Position numbers and translations under genes: made by a program. The notes beneath the pieces were generated by a model. The model was not told the DNA's origin. It was given only the letters and a program-made list of their open reading frames with translations, and made no database searches. Positions 28,216-37,625 of a stretch of 64,000 nt of DNA are shown here, piece by piece. The stretch is taken from NCBI GenBank assembly GCA_963977065.1, contig CAXBNF010000010.1, positions 28,371-92,370 on the forward strand, in the 5' to 3' direction. Positions within the stretch are counted from its first letter, which is position 1. The number at the start of each line of letters is the position of its first letter. This stretch comes from Planktosalinus sp963977065 (GTDB lineage Bacteria; Bacteroidota; Bacteroidia; Flavobacteriales; Flavobacteriaceae).

Positions 28216-28599
28216 ATGAAATTCAAACAATTTTTTTTCGTCTTAACACTATTTTTCTTTGCAGGCTTTATGTATTCTCAGCAGGGCACCTTGCAAATTA
28301 ATCAAGATGAAAAAATTACCGAACTACTTCGCCTCAAATCAAATTTATCAAAAGATAATAAAATTTCTGATGGTTACACGATACAATTATACTATGGAGA
28401 ATTAAAAGAAGCCAATAATGTGATTCGAAATTACAACAGAAGTATGTCTGTTTGGTCTGCCACCATTGAATATGAAACACCAAATTATAAAGTGTGGGTG
28501 GGCAATTACAGCACGCGTCTTGAAGCAGACAGAGCATTGCTTGAAATCCAAAAAACCTTTCCCACTGCTTTTGTGTTGAGGCCTGAACGGCGAAATTAA
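28216..28599 (+). CDS. SPOR-domain secreted protein
   Basis: A small exported protein of 127 residues from the ATG at 28216. The signal peptide MKFKQFFFVLTLFFFAGFMY is followed by a short linker and a C-terminal SPOR domain of about 75 residues: DGYTIQLYYGELKEANNVIR, then NYKVWVGNYSTRLEADRAL and FVLRPE. SPOR domains bind peptidoglycan strands stripped of stem peptides, often at division sites. A clear promoter lies directly upstream. It converges with the DUF5916 gene 15 bp beyond its end. Confidence 0.85.
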   Translation: MKFKQFFFVLTLFFFAGFMYSQQGTLQINQDEKITELLRLKSNLSKDNKISDGYTIQLYYGELKEANNVIRNYNRSMSVWSATIEYETPNYKVWVGNYSTRLEADRALLEIQKTFPTAFVLRPERRN

Positions 28600-28613
28600 G
28601 TCTATTTATTTTT

Positions 28614-31097
28614 TTACAGCTGAACGCTTCCGCGATTCATTTTTTGCGGACGCATACTTCCCACTCGGTTTTCTTGAGCGTCTTTTCTAAACAAAGGCTT
28701 CACGCGGTTGTAGTCCAAAAAATAGCTTACTCTTATAGAAAAACTATGCAATTGAGGTTGTTCAAATAAATTTTCAAAATTTTCTTTAAACCCAAGGCCT
28801 GCTTCATCAAAAAAGCTATCGATTGCATTTCTGTATAAAAATGTGAGTTGACTACCGGGTGCAAACCACCAGGAATAGCGTAAATCTATATTCCAGCTGT
28901 TATATGAGGTGTTGTGTACATTTTCATAAGTTGGATTTGAGATGAGATCTCCATTGTTTTCAAGGGTATAGAATTGAATGTATTCCACTTCAGAAAAATA
29001 ATGCCTAAAAGACAGGCTGGCCGCCATTTTATTATTAAATATGTATTGCGATTCCAGAGAGGTTATTATTGTATTGCGATCTCTTTGACCAAATAATATA
29101 TCATCATCTATTCTATTCACATATCCCTGTTCATTTGAGGAGTAATTTACTCTGGCACCGGCATTTACTTTCCATTTGTCTGAAAATCGATATCTGGGTG
29201 AAACACCAAAACTTTTGATGTTTCTGTTTTTTTCATCAAACGAGACCAATTCAAGATCCAGTTCAAATGCAAATCTTTTTCTGTAATCTGTAGAAATCCA
29301 AACCCAGGGATTGTAATAAGCAGGTTGTTTTACAAACCTTCCTTCTGTGCGTGGTTCATAGATATCATTGGTTCCAAAAGGAGTGGTTTCAAAACCCCCT
29401 CCAAAAGCAATAAACTCTTTTGTTGTAAAACTTGAATTGAAGTTGAAGTTAAACCTATTGTACAAATCTGGTTCCAGCCTTCTATTTAAATTCAAGTTAA
29501 AATTTAGAAAAATATTATTGAATGCACCTTGAGGTTGTAATAATCTGTACCCATAATACCCATAGTAACTGATGAAATTTGTATTTGTAGAAAATCCAAG
29601 GTCGTTAATATCATAGTCTATTGTTCTAAAATTTACGGATGTGGTATAGCGATGTTTACCGCTTATGTTTGATACTTGTATTCGCCCCGCATTGCCAAAC
29701 TTGGTACTATCGGTCAATACCCAACTACTTTTTAAATAGGAATAATAACGAAATGTATTGCTTTTATTTGTGATGTCTAATAACAAAGCTGTGGCATTTG
29801 CATCTCTAAAATCACCTTCTCTCAATACATTGGTATTTACGAGCGTTATTGAATTGTTTTCGCCAAATCGCTGGTCTAGAACAAGCACATTGTAATTTGC
29901 CAGGGGTTCGACAATTTCTTTACGGGTTTCAGAAGTTTCCGTATTTTCAATGGTTGCATAGGTGTTTTTAGTGATTCCATTAAAAAACCCCACTCCCAAA
30001 CCTTTTGAAGTTCGACCTGAGATTTTTGCAGCATTGATTAAGTCAATTCTTGATGGGTAACTTTTGATTTCTTCATTTTCATCCAGCACCGGAAATCGGG
30101 ATGGAGTCCCTCCCACTCTTCTGGAGTAGAACAATCCTCCTTTTGAAAAGAGTTCTGTACCCTCATTAAAAAATTGCCTTTGTTCTGCAAATTGCACTTC
30201 AAAAGCAGAGAGATTTAAAACGGCTTCATCAAATTTTGTTTGACCGAAATCAGGGACGAGAACCATATCCAGTGTAAACGCATCATTAATGCCATATTTA
30301 AGATCCATCCCCCCATTTAGTACAGTTTCTGTTTCTCCATCAAAGTTATTGACATATGTTGAAAGATAGGGTTGTAACGAAAGCCTAAGCGGGGTTTTGA
30401 TGTTTTGAATTCCATAAATTTCACCATCATAAATGGTAAAGCTGCCTTTTGTGTTGTCGATAGGACTCCAGCTGTATCTGGTGCGTTCCCTTCTGAACTC
30501 CCTTTCCATATTCAAGCCCCAAACCTGAACCTCTTTTTCGGGAAACCGCAGTTCTGAATAAGGAATAAAGACTTCTGCAACCCAGCCATCTTCATGAATT
30601 TTTGCTGCACTGTACCAAACTGCATTCCAGGAATTATCCTCGCCCTGGTTGGTCATTTTTGCATCATATTGAACGCCGGAAGCCGTGACAATAAATTGGA
30701 GGCTTTGTTGGCGGTCATTGTAGCCATTGAGAAGGATAAAGAAAAAATCCTGATTTCCAATCTGGTCCCTTTCCACTAATTCTCTTGGGATTAAATCGGG
30801 ATTGGGGTCATGCATTTTTGCTCCAAAATAAATACCCAAATCATCATACACAATTTTTACTTCGGTTTTAAGACTGTCTGGTATGGGTCTGCCATTAACG
30901 GGTTGTCTTTCCACAAAATCTGTGGCTATCGCAGCATGTTTCCAAGCCTCATCGTCAAGAATACCATCTATATGGGGTGCTTTAGAAATTTTAGTAATCG
31001 TAATCTGTTTTCTTTGAAGAGAATCAAGTGATTGCGTATAGCTATTGAATGAGAAAAAACAGCTCATTAGAAAGGTTAGGGTCACATATTTACTCAT
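28614..31097 (-). CDS. DUF5916 outer-membrane protein with CBM9-like domain
   Basis: An 827-residue protein. After the signal peptide (ending YTQS) there is a CBM9-like domain at about residues 35-230 (APHIDGILDDEAWKHAA, ELRFPEKEVQVWGLNMERE). A long beta-strand-rich C-terminal part looks like an outer-membrane barrel, with alternating hydrophobic segments and aromatic girdles such as YYGYYGYRLLQPQ. This architecture is common in Bacteroidota and annotated DUF5916. Its substrate is unknown, though the first domain suggests carbohydrate contact. Length fits the family. It is a single gene divergent from aquaporin. Confidence 0.8.
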   Translation of the reverse strand: MSKYVTLTFLMSCFFSFNSYTQSLDSLQRKQITITKISKAPHIDGILDDEAWKHAAIATDFVERQPVNGRPIPDSLKTEVKIVYDDLGIYFGAKMHDPNPDLIPRELVERDQIGNQDFFFILLNGYNDRQQSLQFIVTASGVQYDAKMTNQGEDNSWNAVWYSAAKIHEDGWVAEVFIPYSELRFPEKEVQVWGLNMEREFRRERTRYSWSPIDNTKGSFTIYDGEIYGIQNIKTPLRLSLQPYLSTYVNNFDGETETVLNGGMDLKYGINDAFTLDMVLVPDFGQTKFDEAVLNLSAFEVQFAEQRQFFNEGTELFSKGGLFYSRRVGGTPSRFPVLDENEEIKSYPSRIDLINAAKISGRTSKGLGVGFFNGITKNTYATIENTETSETRKEIVEPLANYNVLVLDQRFGENNSITLVNTNVLREGDFRDANATALLLDITNKSNTFRYYSYLKSSWVLTDSTKFGNAGRIQVSNISGKHRYTTSVNFRTIDYDINDLGFSTNTNFISYYGYYGYRLLQPQGAFNNIFLNFNLNLNRRLEPDLYNRFNFNFNSSFTTKEFIAFGGGFETTPFGTNDIYEPRTEGRFVKQPAYYNPWVWISTDYRKRFAFELDLELVSFDEKNRNIKSFGVSPRYRFSDKWKVNAGARVNYSSNEQGYVNRIDDDILFGQRDRNTIITSLESQYIFNNKMAASLSFRHYFSEVEYIQFYTLENNGDLISNPTYENVHNTSYNSWNIDLRYSWWFAPGSQLTFLYRNAIDSFFDEAGLGFKENFENLFEQPQLHSFSIRVSYFLDYNRVKPLFRKDAQENRVGSMRPQKMNRGSVQL

Positions 31098-31303
31098 GGA
31101 AACAATTTATAAATAGACACGAATAAAACTAATGTGTTACACTATTATTGTTAATTTTTAAGGGCTTTGGGCAATTTTTTAACAAAGTAAATAACGGACT
31201 ATTTGTGACATTTTAAGCATTTAAGTTTCTAATTGAATAATTGATACTATTATTTAAAATATTTTATTAAATTTATTTTAATAACTAACTAACATTCAAA
31301 TTT

Positions 31304-32011
31304 ATGGAAACAAAAATTTCAACAAAATTTATTTTGGAATTGGTGGGAACGTTCTCATTGGTTCTTTTTGGTTGTGGTGCAGCAGCGGTTTCAGGTGTTG
31401 ACACGATTGCCGGTTTATCAGGTTTGGGCCTTTTAGGCATTTCTTTTGCGTTTGGTCTTGCTGTGGTGGTGATGGCTTATGCCATTGGAGGCATCTCTGG
31501 TTGTCACATCAATCCTGCCATCACCATTTCAATGCTCGTGGCCGGAAAAATTGATTTGAAAGATGCCGTGGCTTATGTGATTGCGCAACTAATAGGCGCT
31601 GCATTGGCAGCTTTTGTGTTGATGCAAATTTTAAGCGGTCAAGCCGGATTTGAGATGGGTGAATATGCCCTGGGCTCTAATGGTTGGGGTGAAAATTATC
31701 AAAACAACTTTAATGTAACTGCAGCTTTTATTACTGAGGCGGTGCTTACCTTTTTGTTTTTGTTTGTCATTTTTGCGACGACATCAAAATTTGGAAACAG
31801 CACTATGGCAGGATTAGCAATTGGATTAACACTGGTACTCATTCACCTTGTTGCAATACCCATCACGGGAACTTCTGTAAACCCGGCTCGTAGTTTTGGT
31901 CCAGCCCTATTTGCCGGTGGCGCTGCACTTTCACAACTTTGGTTGTTTATCGTGGCTCCGCTTGTGGGCGGTATTGTGGCTGCTTTGTTTTGGAAGGTGG
32001 TTGAGAAATAA
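31304..32011 (+). CDS. aquaporin (MIP family, AqpZ-like)
   Basis: A 235-residue integral membrane channel with six helices and the two half-helix signature motifs, HINPAITIS near residue 68 and VNPARSFGPAL near residue 192. The arginine after the second motif is the selectivity-filter residue. The small residues around it fit a water channel better than a glycerol facilitator, but this is inferred. The ATG at 31304 is preceded by an A-rich leader. A strong terminator follows. Confidence 0.92.
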   Translation: METKISTKFILELVGTFSLVLFGCGAAAVSGVDTIAGLSGLGLLGISFAFGLAVVVMAYAIGGISGCHINPAITISMLVAGKIDLKDAVAYVIAQLIGAALAAFVLMQILSGQAGFEMGEYALGSNGWGENYQNNFNVTAAFITEAVLTFLFLFVIFATTSKFGNSTMAGLAIGLTLVLIHLVAIPITGTSVNPARSFGPALFAGGAALSQLWLFIVAPLVGGIVAALFWKVVEK

Positions 32012-32037
32012 AGATATTAAACGTCCTGCTAACATAA

Positions 32038-32070
32038 AAACTGCCGACTCATCAAATAAGTCGGCAGTTG
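32038..32070. terminator. bidirectional terminator between aquaporin and infB
   Basis: AACTGCCGACT pairs perfectly with AGTCGGCAGTT around catcaaata, followed by a T-rich stretch. The two genes converge here. Confidence 0.9.
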
Positions 32071-32094
32071 TATTTTTAGAAAGTAAAATTACTT

Positions 32095-34824
32095 CTAGTT
32101 CTTCTTAAGCTTCTTTTTCACTTCCACTTCCTGGAATCCTTCAATGATATCTCCTTCAACCAGGTCGTTGTAGTTGTTGATTTGGATACCACAATCATAG
32201 CCTTTTGCTACTTCCTTGACATCGTCTTTAAATCGTTTTAAGGAGGCGAGGGTGCCTGTGTGAATCACTACACCTTCACGAATTAATCGAATGCCGGTGT
32301 TTCTGATGATTTTTCCGCTGGTGACCATACATCCTGCGATGGTTCCAATTTTTGAAATTTTGAAAGTTTCCCTTACTTCTGCGGTTCCGGTGATTTCTTC
32401 TTTCATTTCCGGCGAAAGCATGCCTTCCATGGCATCTTTCAAGTCATTGATCGCATCATAGATAATGGAGTACAATCTGATGTCAATTTCTTCCTTGTCT
32501 GCTATTTGTCTGGCATTACCCATTGGTCTTACGTTAAAACCAATAATGACAGCATCTGAAGCTGAAGCGAGGAGTACATCACTTTCTGTGATGGGACCCA
32601 CAGCCCTGTGAATGATGTTGATTTGAATTTCTTCGGTTGACAATTTCTGGAAAGAATCTGTCAATGCTTCCACAGAACCATCAACATCTGCCTTGAGGAT
32701 GATGTTCAATTCTTTGAAATCACCTAAAGCGATACGTCTTCCAATTTCGTCAAGTGTGATGTGACGTTGTGTTCTTACAGATTGTTCCCTTTGCAATTGT
32801 GTGCGTTTTGTTGCAATTGCTTTGGCTTCTCTTTCATCTTCATACACAGCAAATTTATCACCTGCTTGAGGGGCGCCGTCGAGTCCAAGGATGGAAACGG
32901 GGGTTGCTGGGCCGGCTACTTTAATGTTGTGACCGCGCTCATCGTGCATGGCTTTTACCTTACCACTGTGTTGTCCTGCTAAAACATAATCACCCACTTT
33001 CAAGCTTCCTGATTGAACAAGAATGGTAGATACATAACCTCTTCCTTTATCTAAAAAGGCTTCAACAACGGTCCCTACTGCTTGCTTGTTTGGATTTGCT
33101 TTAAGTTCGAGTAATTCGGCTTCAAGTAGTACTTTTTCTAGGAGTTCATTAACACCCAATCCTGTTTTTGCAGAGATGTCGTGTGATTGAATTTTTCCTC
33201 CCCAATCTTCAACAAGCAGGTTCATTCCTGCAAGTTTTTCCTTGATTTTTTCCGGGTTGGCTTCCGGTCTGTCAATTTTATTGATGGCAAACACGATGGG
33301 CACTCCTGCTGCTTGAGCGTGTGAAATGGCCTCTTTGGTTTGTGGCATCACATCATCATCTGCAGCAATTACAATGATGGCAAGGTCAGTCACTTTTGCT
33401 CCCCTGGCACGCATCGCGGTAAACGCCTCGTGACCGGGAGTATCCAAGAAGGTTATTTTTTGACCGTTTTCAAGTTGTACCGCATAGGCACCAATGTGCT
33501 GTGTGATTCCTCCTGATTCACCTGCAATTACATTTTCTTGTCGAATGTGATCAAGAAGCGAGGTTTTACCGTGGTCAACGTGACCCATAACTGTTACGAT
33601 GGGTGCTCTTGGTTCCAGGTTTTCAGGGTTTTCTTCTTCAATTTGTACGGTTTCTTCAGAGTCTGCTGTGACAAATTTTATTTCAAAACCAAATTCGTCT
33701 GCAACAATAGAAAGCGTTTCAGCATCGAGGCGTTGGTTCATTGTCACCATTAAGCCTAATGACATACAAGCGGAGATCACATTAGTAACGGGCACATTCA
33801 TAAGCGTTGCCAGTTCACTTACGGTTACAAATTCAGTAACCTGAAGAATTTTGCTTTGTGAGTCTTGTTGGGCTTGCTCGTCTTCGGTTTTTTGACGGTG
33901 GGTATCTCGTTTGTCTCTTCTGTATTTTGCTCCTTTTCCTTTTGAAGATTTTCCTTGCAGTTTTTCAAGGGTTTCCTTGATTTGTTTTTGCACATCTTCT
34001 TCGCTGGGTTCTTCTTTGTGTGTAACCTGGCGACCTCTACCTTTATTGGCTCGACTTCTATCTGCCGGGGTTCCTTGTGAGGGGGTTCCTTTTCCGGGCT
34101 CTTTGCTGATTCTTTTGCGTTTTCCTTTATTGTCTTTTGAAGCAGCTCCAGAAGTGCTTGAAGGTTTTGGTTTTTCGGGTTTCTTTTTCGCTTTCTTGAA
34201 TTGCTCTAAGTCAATGGTTTTTCCCGTGAAATTGGGTCCATCGAGCTTTGTATATTTTGTTTCAGTTAAAGCGGATTCTTCTTTTTCAGGTTGTGCTTCT
34301 TTTTCAGGTTCTGAAGCTTTTGAAGTTTCTTTTTTAGGTTCTTCCTTTTTGGCTTCAGTTTTTGGAGCTTCTTTTTCTTTTGGAGGAGTTTCCTCCTTTG
34401 GTTTTTCTGCTATTGGTTTTTCTTCAACCTTGGGCTCTTCTTCTTTTTTGGGTTCTTCTTTTTTGGGATTGAGGTCAATTTTACCTACAGTTTTTGGACC
34501 GTCGAGTTTTGTTTGCGCTTTGATGACTTCTTTCTCTCTGGCTTCTGTAGCTTTTTGCTTTTCTTCCAGTTCTTTTTCTCTTGCAATTCGAAGCTCTTCT
34601 TTTTCTTTTCTTTTTTCCTCTCCCACTTCTTTTGAGGCTACTTTTTTTGATTTGTCTGTTTGAAATTCATCAAATAGTATTTGATAGACTTCTTCAGAAA
34701 TCTTTGTGGTAGGACGGGCTTCAATCTCGTGACCTTTGGTTTTTAAAAATTCCATAGCACGATCCAGCGAGATGTTGAATTCGCGTAATACCTTGTTTAA
34801 CCTCATTGTGTTTACTTCACCCAT
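32095..34824 (-). CDS. infB: translation initiation factor IF-2
   Basis: IF-2 is the GTPase that places initiator tRNA on the ribosome. The 909-residue protein has the N-terminal IF2N motif (MRLNKVLREFNISL). A long Lys/Glu-rich disordered stretch follows (about residues 65-330), with the phrase TKLDGP repeated. The G domain has GHVDHGKTSLLDH (near 415), DTPGHEAFTAMRARG and NKIDRPEANPEK. Domains II to IV complete it. Last gene of rimP-nusA-infB, 48 bp after nusA. The low-complexity stretch creates long meaningless open frames on the opposite strand. Confidence 0.97.
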   Translation of the reverse strand: MGEVNTMRLNKVLREFNISLDRAMEFLKTKGHEIEARPTTKISEEVYQILFDEFQTDKSKKVASKEVGEEKRKEKEELRIAREKELEEKQKATEAREKEVIKAQTKLDGPKTVGKIDLNPKKEEPKKEEEPKVEEKPIAEKPKEETPPKEKEAPKTEAKKEEPKKETSKASEPEKEAQPEKEESALTETKYTKLDGPNFTGKTIDLEQFKKAKKKPEKPKPSSTSGAASKDNKGKRKRISKEPGKGTPSQGTPADRSRANKGRGRQVTHKEEPSEEDVQKQIKETLEKLQGKSSKGKGAKYRRDKRDTHRQKTEDEQAQQDSQSKILQVTEFVTVSELATLMNVPVTNVISACMSLGLMVTMNQRLDAETLSIVADEFGFEIKFVTADSEETVQIEEENPENLEPRAPIVTVMGHVDHGKTSLLDHIRQENVIAGESGGITQHIGAYAVQLENGQKITFLDTPGHEAFTAMRARGAKVTDLAIIVIAADDDVMPQTKEAISHAQAAGVPIVFAINKIDRPEANPEKIKEKLAGMNLLVEDWGGKIQSHDISAKTGLGVNELLEKVLLEAELLELKANPNKQAVGTVVEAFLDKGRGYVSTILVQSGSLKVGDYVLAGQHSGKVKAMHDERGHNIKVAGPATPVSILGLDGAPQAGDKFAVYEDEREAKAIATKRTQLQREQSVRTQRHITLDEIGRRIALGDFKELNIILKADVDGSVEALTDSFQKLSTEEIQINIIHRAVGPITESDVLLASASDAVIIGFNVRPMGNARQIADKEEIDIRLYSIIYDAINDLKDAMEGMLSPEMKEEITGTAEVRETFKISKIGTIAGCMVTSGKIIRNTGIRLIREGVVIHTGTLASLKRFKDDVKEVAKGYDCGIQINNYNDLVEGDIIEGFQEVEVKKKLKKN

Positions 34825-34872
34825 AAAGTATGTTCCTTTTTTTATTTAGTGCAACTATTTGGTTGTTGCATT

Positions 34873-36108
34873 TTATTCAAATTCTTCTTTTAAAATATTA
34901 ATGACGTCTCGTATGGTTTCCTCCTCAAGGTCTGTACGTTTCACTAAGTCATCTATATCGTGTTCTAAGATTTGTTTTGCTGTATCGAGCCCTATTCTGG
35001 AAAACTCTTCAATAATCCAAGGTTCGATTTCATCAGAAAACTCACTTAATTCAACATCTTCCTCTTGTTCAACGCCTTCTCTAATCACATCAATTTCATA
35101 ACCGGTAAGCTGTCCGGCAAGTCTGATGTTGTGACCTCCTCGACCTATAGCTTTTGAAACTTCCTCCAGTTTGAGTGTGACTTCTGCGTGTTTGGTTTCA
35201 TCATTAATAGAGATAGAGGTAATCTTAGCAGGACTCAATGCACGAGAAATATACAAATTTGTGTTTGATGTATAGTTAATTACATCAATATTTTCATTGC
35301 CCAGTTCTCTTACAATTCCGTGAATTCTTGATCCTTTCATACCCACACAGGCTCCCACAGGGTCTATTCTGTCATCATAAGAATCAACGGCTACTTTTGC
35401 TTTTTCACCGGGTATTCTCACCACATTTTTCACAGTAATTAACCCATCAAAGACTTCAGGGATTTCTTGTTCAAAAAGTTTTTCAAGAAATTTATTGCTG
35501 GTTCTTGACATCAATATGGTGGGCTTATTCCCTTTTAATTCTACACTTTCAATAATTCCTCTCACATTGTCTCCTTTTCTAAAAAAGTCTGATGGAATTT
35601 GCTTTTCCTTTGGAAGGATGATTTCATTTCCTTCATCATCAAGAAGAATAACAGCTCTATGTCTTATGTGATGAACTTCTGCCGTATAAAGTTCACCTTC
35701 AAGGTCTTTAAAGTGTTTGTATATGTTTGTATTGTCGTGCTCGTGAATTTTAGAAATCAGGTTTTGGCGTAAAGCCAAAATAGCTCTTCTTCCTAAGTCT
35801 ATTAATTTGACTTCTTCAGGCACATCTTCACCCACTTCAAAATCGGGTTCAATTTTTCTGGCATCGCTAAGCGAAATTTCTTGGTTTGGATCTTCTACTT
35901 CACCATCAGGAACGACCACTCTGTTTCTCCAGATTTCTAAATCTCCTTTATCAGGATTGATAATGATGTCAAAATTGTCATCATCTCCATATTTCTTTTT
36001 CAATGTTGAACGAAACACATCTTCCAAAATCGCCATTAAGGTAACTCTGTCTATAAACTTATCATCTTTAAATTCTGAAAAAGATTCAATTAATGCGATA
36101 TTTTCCAT
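34873..36108 (-). CDS. nusA: transcription termination/antitermination factor NusA
   Basis: NusA binds RNA polymerase and nascent RNA and modulates pausing, hairpin termination and antitermination. Its 411 residues run: N-terminal polymerase-binding domain (MENIALIESFSEFKDDKF), S1 domain (about 130-200, with ILPKEKQIPSDFFRKGDNV), then two KH domains (GACVGMKGSRIHGI and AIGRGGHNIRLAGQL). A short C-terminal acidic helical part ends in LKEEFE. It starts 8 bp after rimP. Because the operon leader contains a terminator hairpin, autoregulation by NusA is plausible. Confidence 0.97.
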   Translation of the reverse strand: MENIALIESFSEFKDDKFIDRVTLMAILEDVFRSTLKKKYGDDDNFDIIINPDKGDLEIWRNRVVVPDGEVEDPNQEISLSDARKIEPDFEVGEDVPEEVKLIDLGRRAILALRQNLISKIHEHDNTNIYKHFKDLEGELYTAEVHHIRHRAVILLDDEGNEIILPKEKQIPSDFFRKGDNVRGIIESVELKGNKPTILMSRTSNKFLEKLFEQEIPEVFDGLITVKNVVRIPGEKAKVAVDSYDDRIDPVGACVGMKGSRIHGIVRELGNENIDVINYTSNTNLYISRALSPAKITSISINDETKHAEVTLKLEEVSKAIGRGGHNIRLAGQLTGYEIDVIREGVEQEEDVELSEFSDEIEPWIIEEFSRIGLDTAKQILEHDIDDLVKRTDLEEETIRDVINILKEEFE

Positions 36109-36116
36109 ATCTGTAC

Positions 36117-36584
36117 TTAGTTAAATATTATTTTTACTTTACATTCTTTAAGGTCATCAAAAGAAATAACTGCAGATTTTTCAACAGTCACTTTTCCTTT
36201 TCCAACCGGTTTGGGTTCTCTGGCTTTCCACTTTATTTCTATATCATTTTCTGAAATAGCTGTGAGTGTTCCTTCCAGAGAGGCTCCGTCGTTTGTTTTA
36301 ATCTCCAGGATTCTTCCAATATGTTTTTTGAACTGTCTTTTTTTGATTAAGGGAGAAGTGGCCCCTGAGGAGGCGACTTCAAGTGAAAAATCAAATTCTT
36401 CCCTATCAATATTGTGTTCAATAGCTCTGCTCACAGTGATACAATCATCTACTGCAACTCCATCGTCTCCATCAATAATTATTTTGATATTGTTATTTGC
36501 GTCGATTTGAAAATCGATAAGGAACAAATTTGGATTGGTATCCAGTGCATCTTCCAGCAATTGCAGCACTTTTTCTTTCAACAT
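36117..36584 (-). CDS. rimP: ribosome maturation factor RimP
   Basis: RimP assists assembly of the small ribosomal subunit. The 155-residue protein has the two-domain layout: an alpha/beta N-terminal domain with IDGDDGVAVDDCITVSRAIE and DFSLEVASSG, and an Sm-like C-terminal domain beginning near KKHIGRILEIKTND. First gene of the rimP-nusA-infB operon, found in this order in most bacteria. Its ATG lies 15 nt after a terminator-type hairpin in the leader. Confidence 0.95.
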   Translation of the reverse strand: MLKEKVLQLLEDALDTNPNLFLIDFQIDANNNIKIIIDGDDGVAVDDCITVSRAIEHNIDREEFDFSLEVASSGATSPLIKKRQFKKHIGRILEIKTNDGASLEGTLTAISENDIEIKWKAREPKPVGKGKVTVEKSAVISFDDLKECKVKIIFN

Positions 36585-36599
36585 TTTATTCTATAAAAA

Positions 36600-36620
36600 G
36601 AGGGGACTTTTTGTCCCCTC
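36600..36620 (-). terminator. intrinsic terminator in the leader of rimP-nusA-infB (possible attenuator)
   Basis: GAGGGGAC and GTCCCCTC form a perfect 8-bp GC-rich stem around a 5-nt loop. On the minus strand it is followed by TTTTT. No gene lies upstream on this strand; a promoter-like TATATTTG is about 27 bp upstream. The hairpin would therefore end most transcripts before rimP unless relieved. Confidence 0.7.
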
Positions 36621-36646
36621 ATCTAACACCCTGTTTTTCAATGGCG

Positions 36647-36654
36647 CAAATATA
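36647..36654 (-). promoter_or_regulatory. predicted -7 box of rimP-nusA-infB
   Basis: The minus strand reads TATATTTG, an exact TAnnTTTG match, with a T-rich tract about 20 bp further upstream in place of a -33 box. The start site would be near 36640, giving a leader of about 56 nt that contains the hairpin at 36600-36620. Confidence 0.6.
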
Positions 36655-36740
36655 AGAATTAATTCCCATTAAAAAAAAGAGATGTAAATGGATTTTTTTT
36701 TGTAATTTAACTTGAAAATTAACACACCAAACTCACTTCA

Positions 36741-37565
36741 ATGAAAAAAATTCTAGTCCCTACAGATTTCTCTACGCAAGCTGAACAAGCTTTAAAGGTC
36801 GCAGCCCAATTAGCAAAAAAACATAAAAGCGAGATTTACCTGCTTCATATGCTGGAACTTCCTTTAAATCTGGTTGATAAAGCAAAATCAGGAGGCAGCT
36901 TGCCTGAATCACTTTTTTTTATGAAACTCGCTCACAAAAGATTTAAAGAAGTCTTGAGTGCAGATTATTTAAAAGGGATAACCGTTTATGAAACTGTATT
37001 GTTTCAAGAAGCTTTTGATGGTATTATTGAAGTTGCAAACAAAAACAAAGTCGATTTAATTATAATGGGATCACACGGTGCAAGTGGTTTTAAAGAAATG
37101 TTTATTGGCAGTAATACTGAAAAAGTGGTGCGAACCTCTACCATCCCTGTATTGGTGATTAAAAATGAAACTAGTAAATTTACTATCAAAAACTTTGTGT
37201 TTGCAACAGATTTTTCCAAAGAATGCCAAAAACCATTTAAAGAAGCTGTAAAATTTGCAGAATCTGTTAAAGCCAAAATCCATTTACTGTTTATCAATAC
37301 AGCAACCAATTTTCTGACCACTACTGAAGCAAAGGAAATAATGAATGATTTTATAAAAGGAATGGAGTTGTCAAATTACTCCCTAAATATTTATAATGAT
37401 AACTCTGTGGAAAAAGGAGTTTTGAATTATGCGCAGGCCATTGATGCCGATTTGATAGGGATGGCCACTCACGGCAGAAAAGGATTGTCTCACTTCTTTA
37501 ATGGAAGTGTAAGTGAAGATTTAGTAAATCACGCTAAAAGGCCGGTGATTACTTTTAAAATTTAA
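36741..37565 (+). CDS. tandem-domain universal stress protein
   Basis: A 274-residue cytosolic protein made of two UspA domains. The first (about 1-140) contains MKKILVPTDFSTQAEQALK and the ATP-loop pattern GSHGASGFKEMFIGSNTEKV. The second (about 150-274) contains FVFATDFSKECQKPFKEA and ATHGRKGLSHFFNGSVSEDL. Both nucleotide loops have the G-x2-G-x9-G-S/T pattern, so both domains may bind ATP. It is a single gene with a strong terminator after it and diverges from rimP. Confidence 0.9.
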   Translation: MKKILVPTDFSTQAEQALKVAAQLAKKHKSEIYLLHMLELPLNLVDKAKSGGSLPESLFFMKLAHKRFKEVLSADYLKGITVYETVLFQEAFDGIIEVANKNKVDLIIMGSHGASGFKEMFIGSNTEKVVRTSTIPVLVIKNETSKFTIKNFVFATDFSKECQKPFKEAVKFAESVKAKIHLLFINTATNFLTTTEAKEIMNDFIKGMELSNYSLNIYNDNSVEKGVLNYAQAIDADLIGMATHGRKGLSHFFNGSVSEDLVNHAKRPVITFKI

Positions 37566-37581
37566 TTTTAAAAATTTTATA

Positions 37582-37616
37582 AAAAAAACCGATTAGAAAA
37601 ACTAATCGGTTTTTTT
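37582..37616 (+). terminator. intrinsic terminator of the universal stress gene
   Basis: CCGATTAG and CTAATCGG, extended by A and T runs on either side, form a strong hairpin ending in seven T residues just after the stop codon. Confidence 0.92.
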
Positions 37617-37625
37617 GTTGGCTCA

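Noticed and set aside
33911..34663. 250-residue open frame on the plus strand opposite infB
   Set aside because: It mirrors the Lys/Glu-rich linker of IF-2, giving a Ser/Phe-rich low-complexity product with no start signals.
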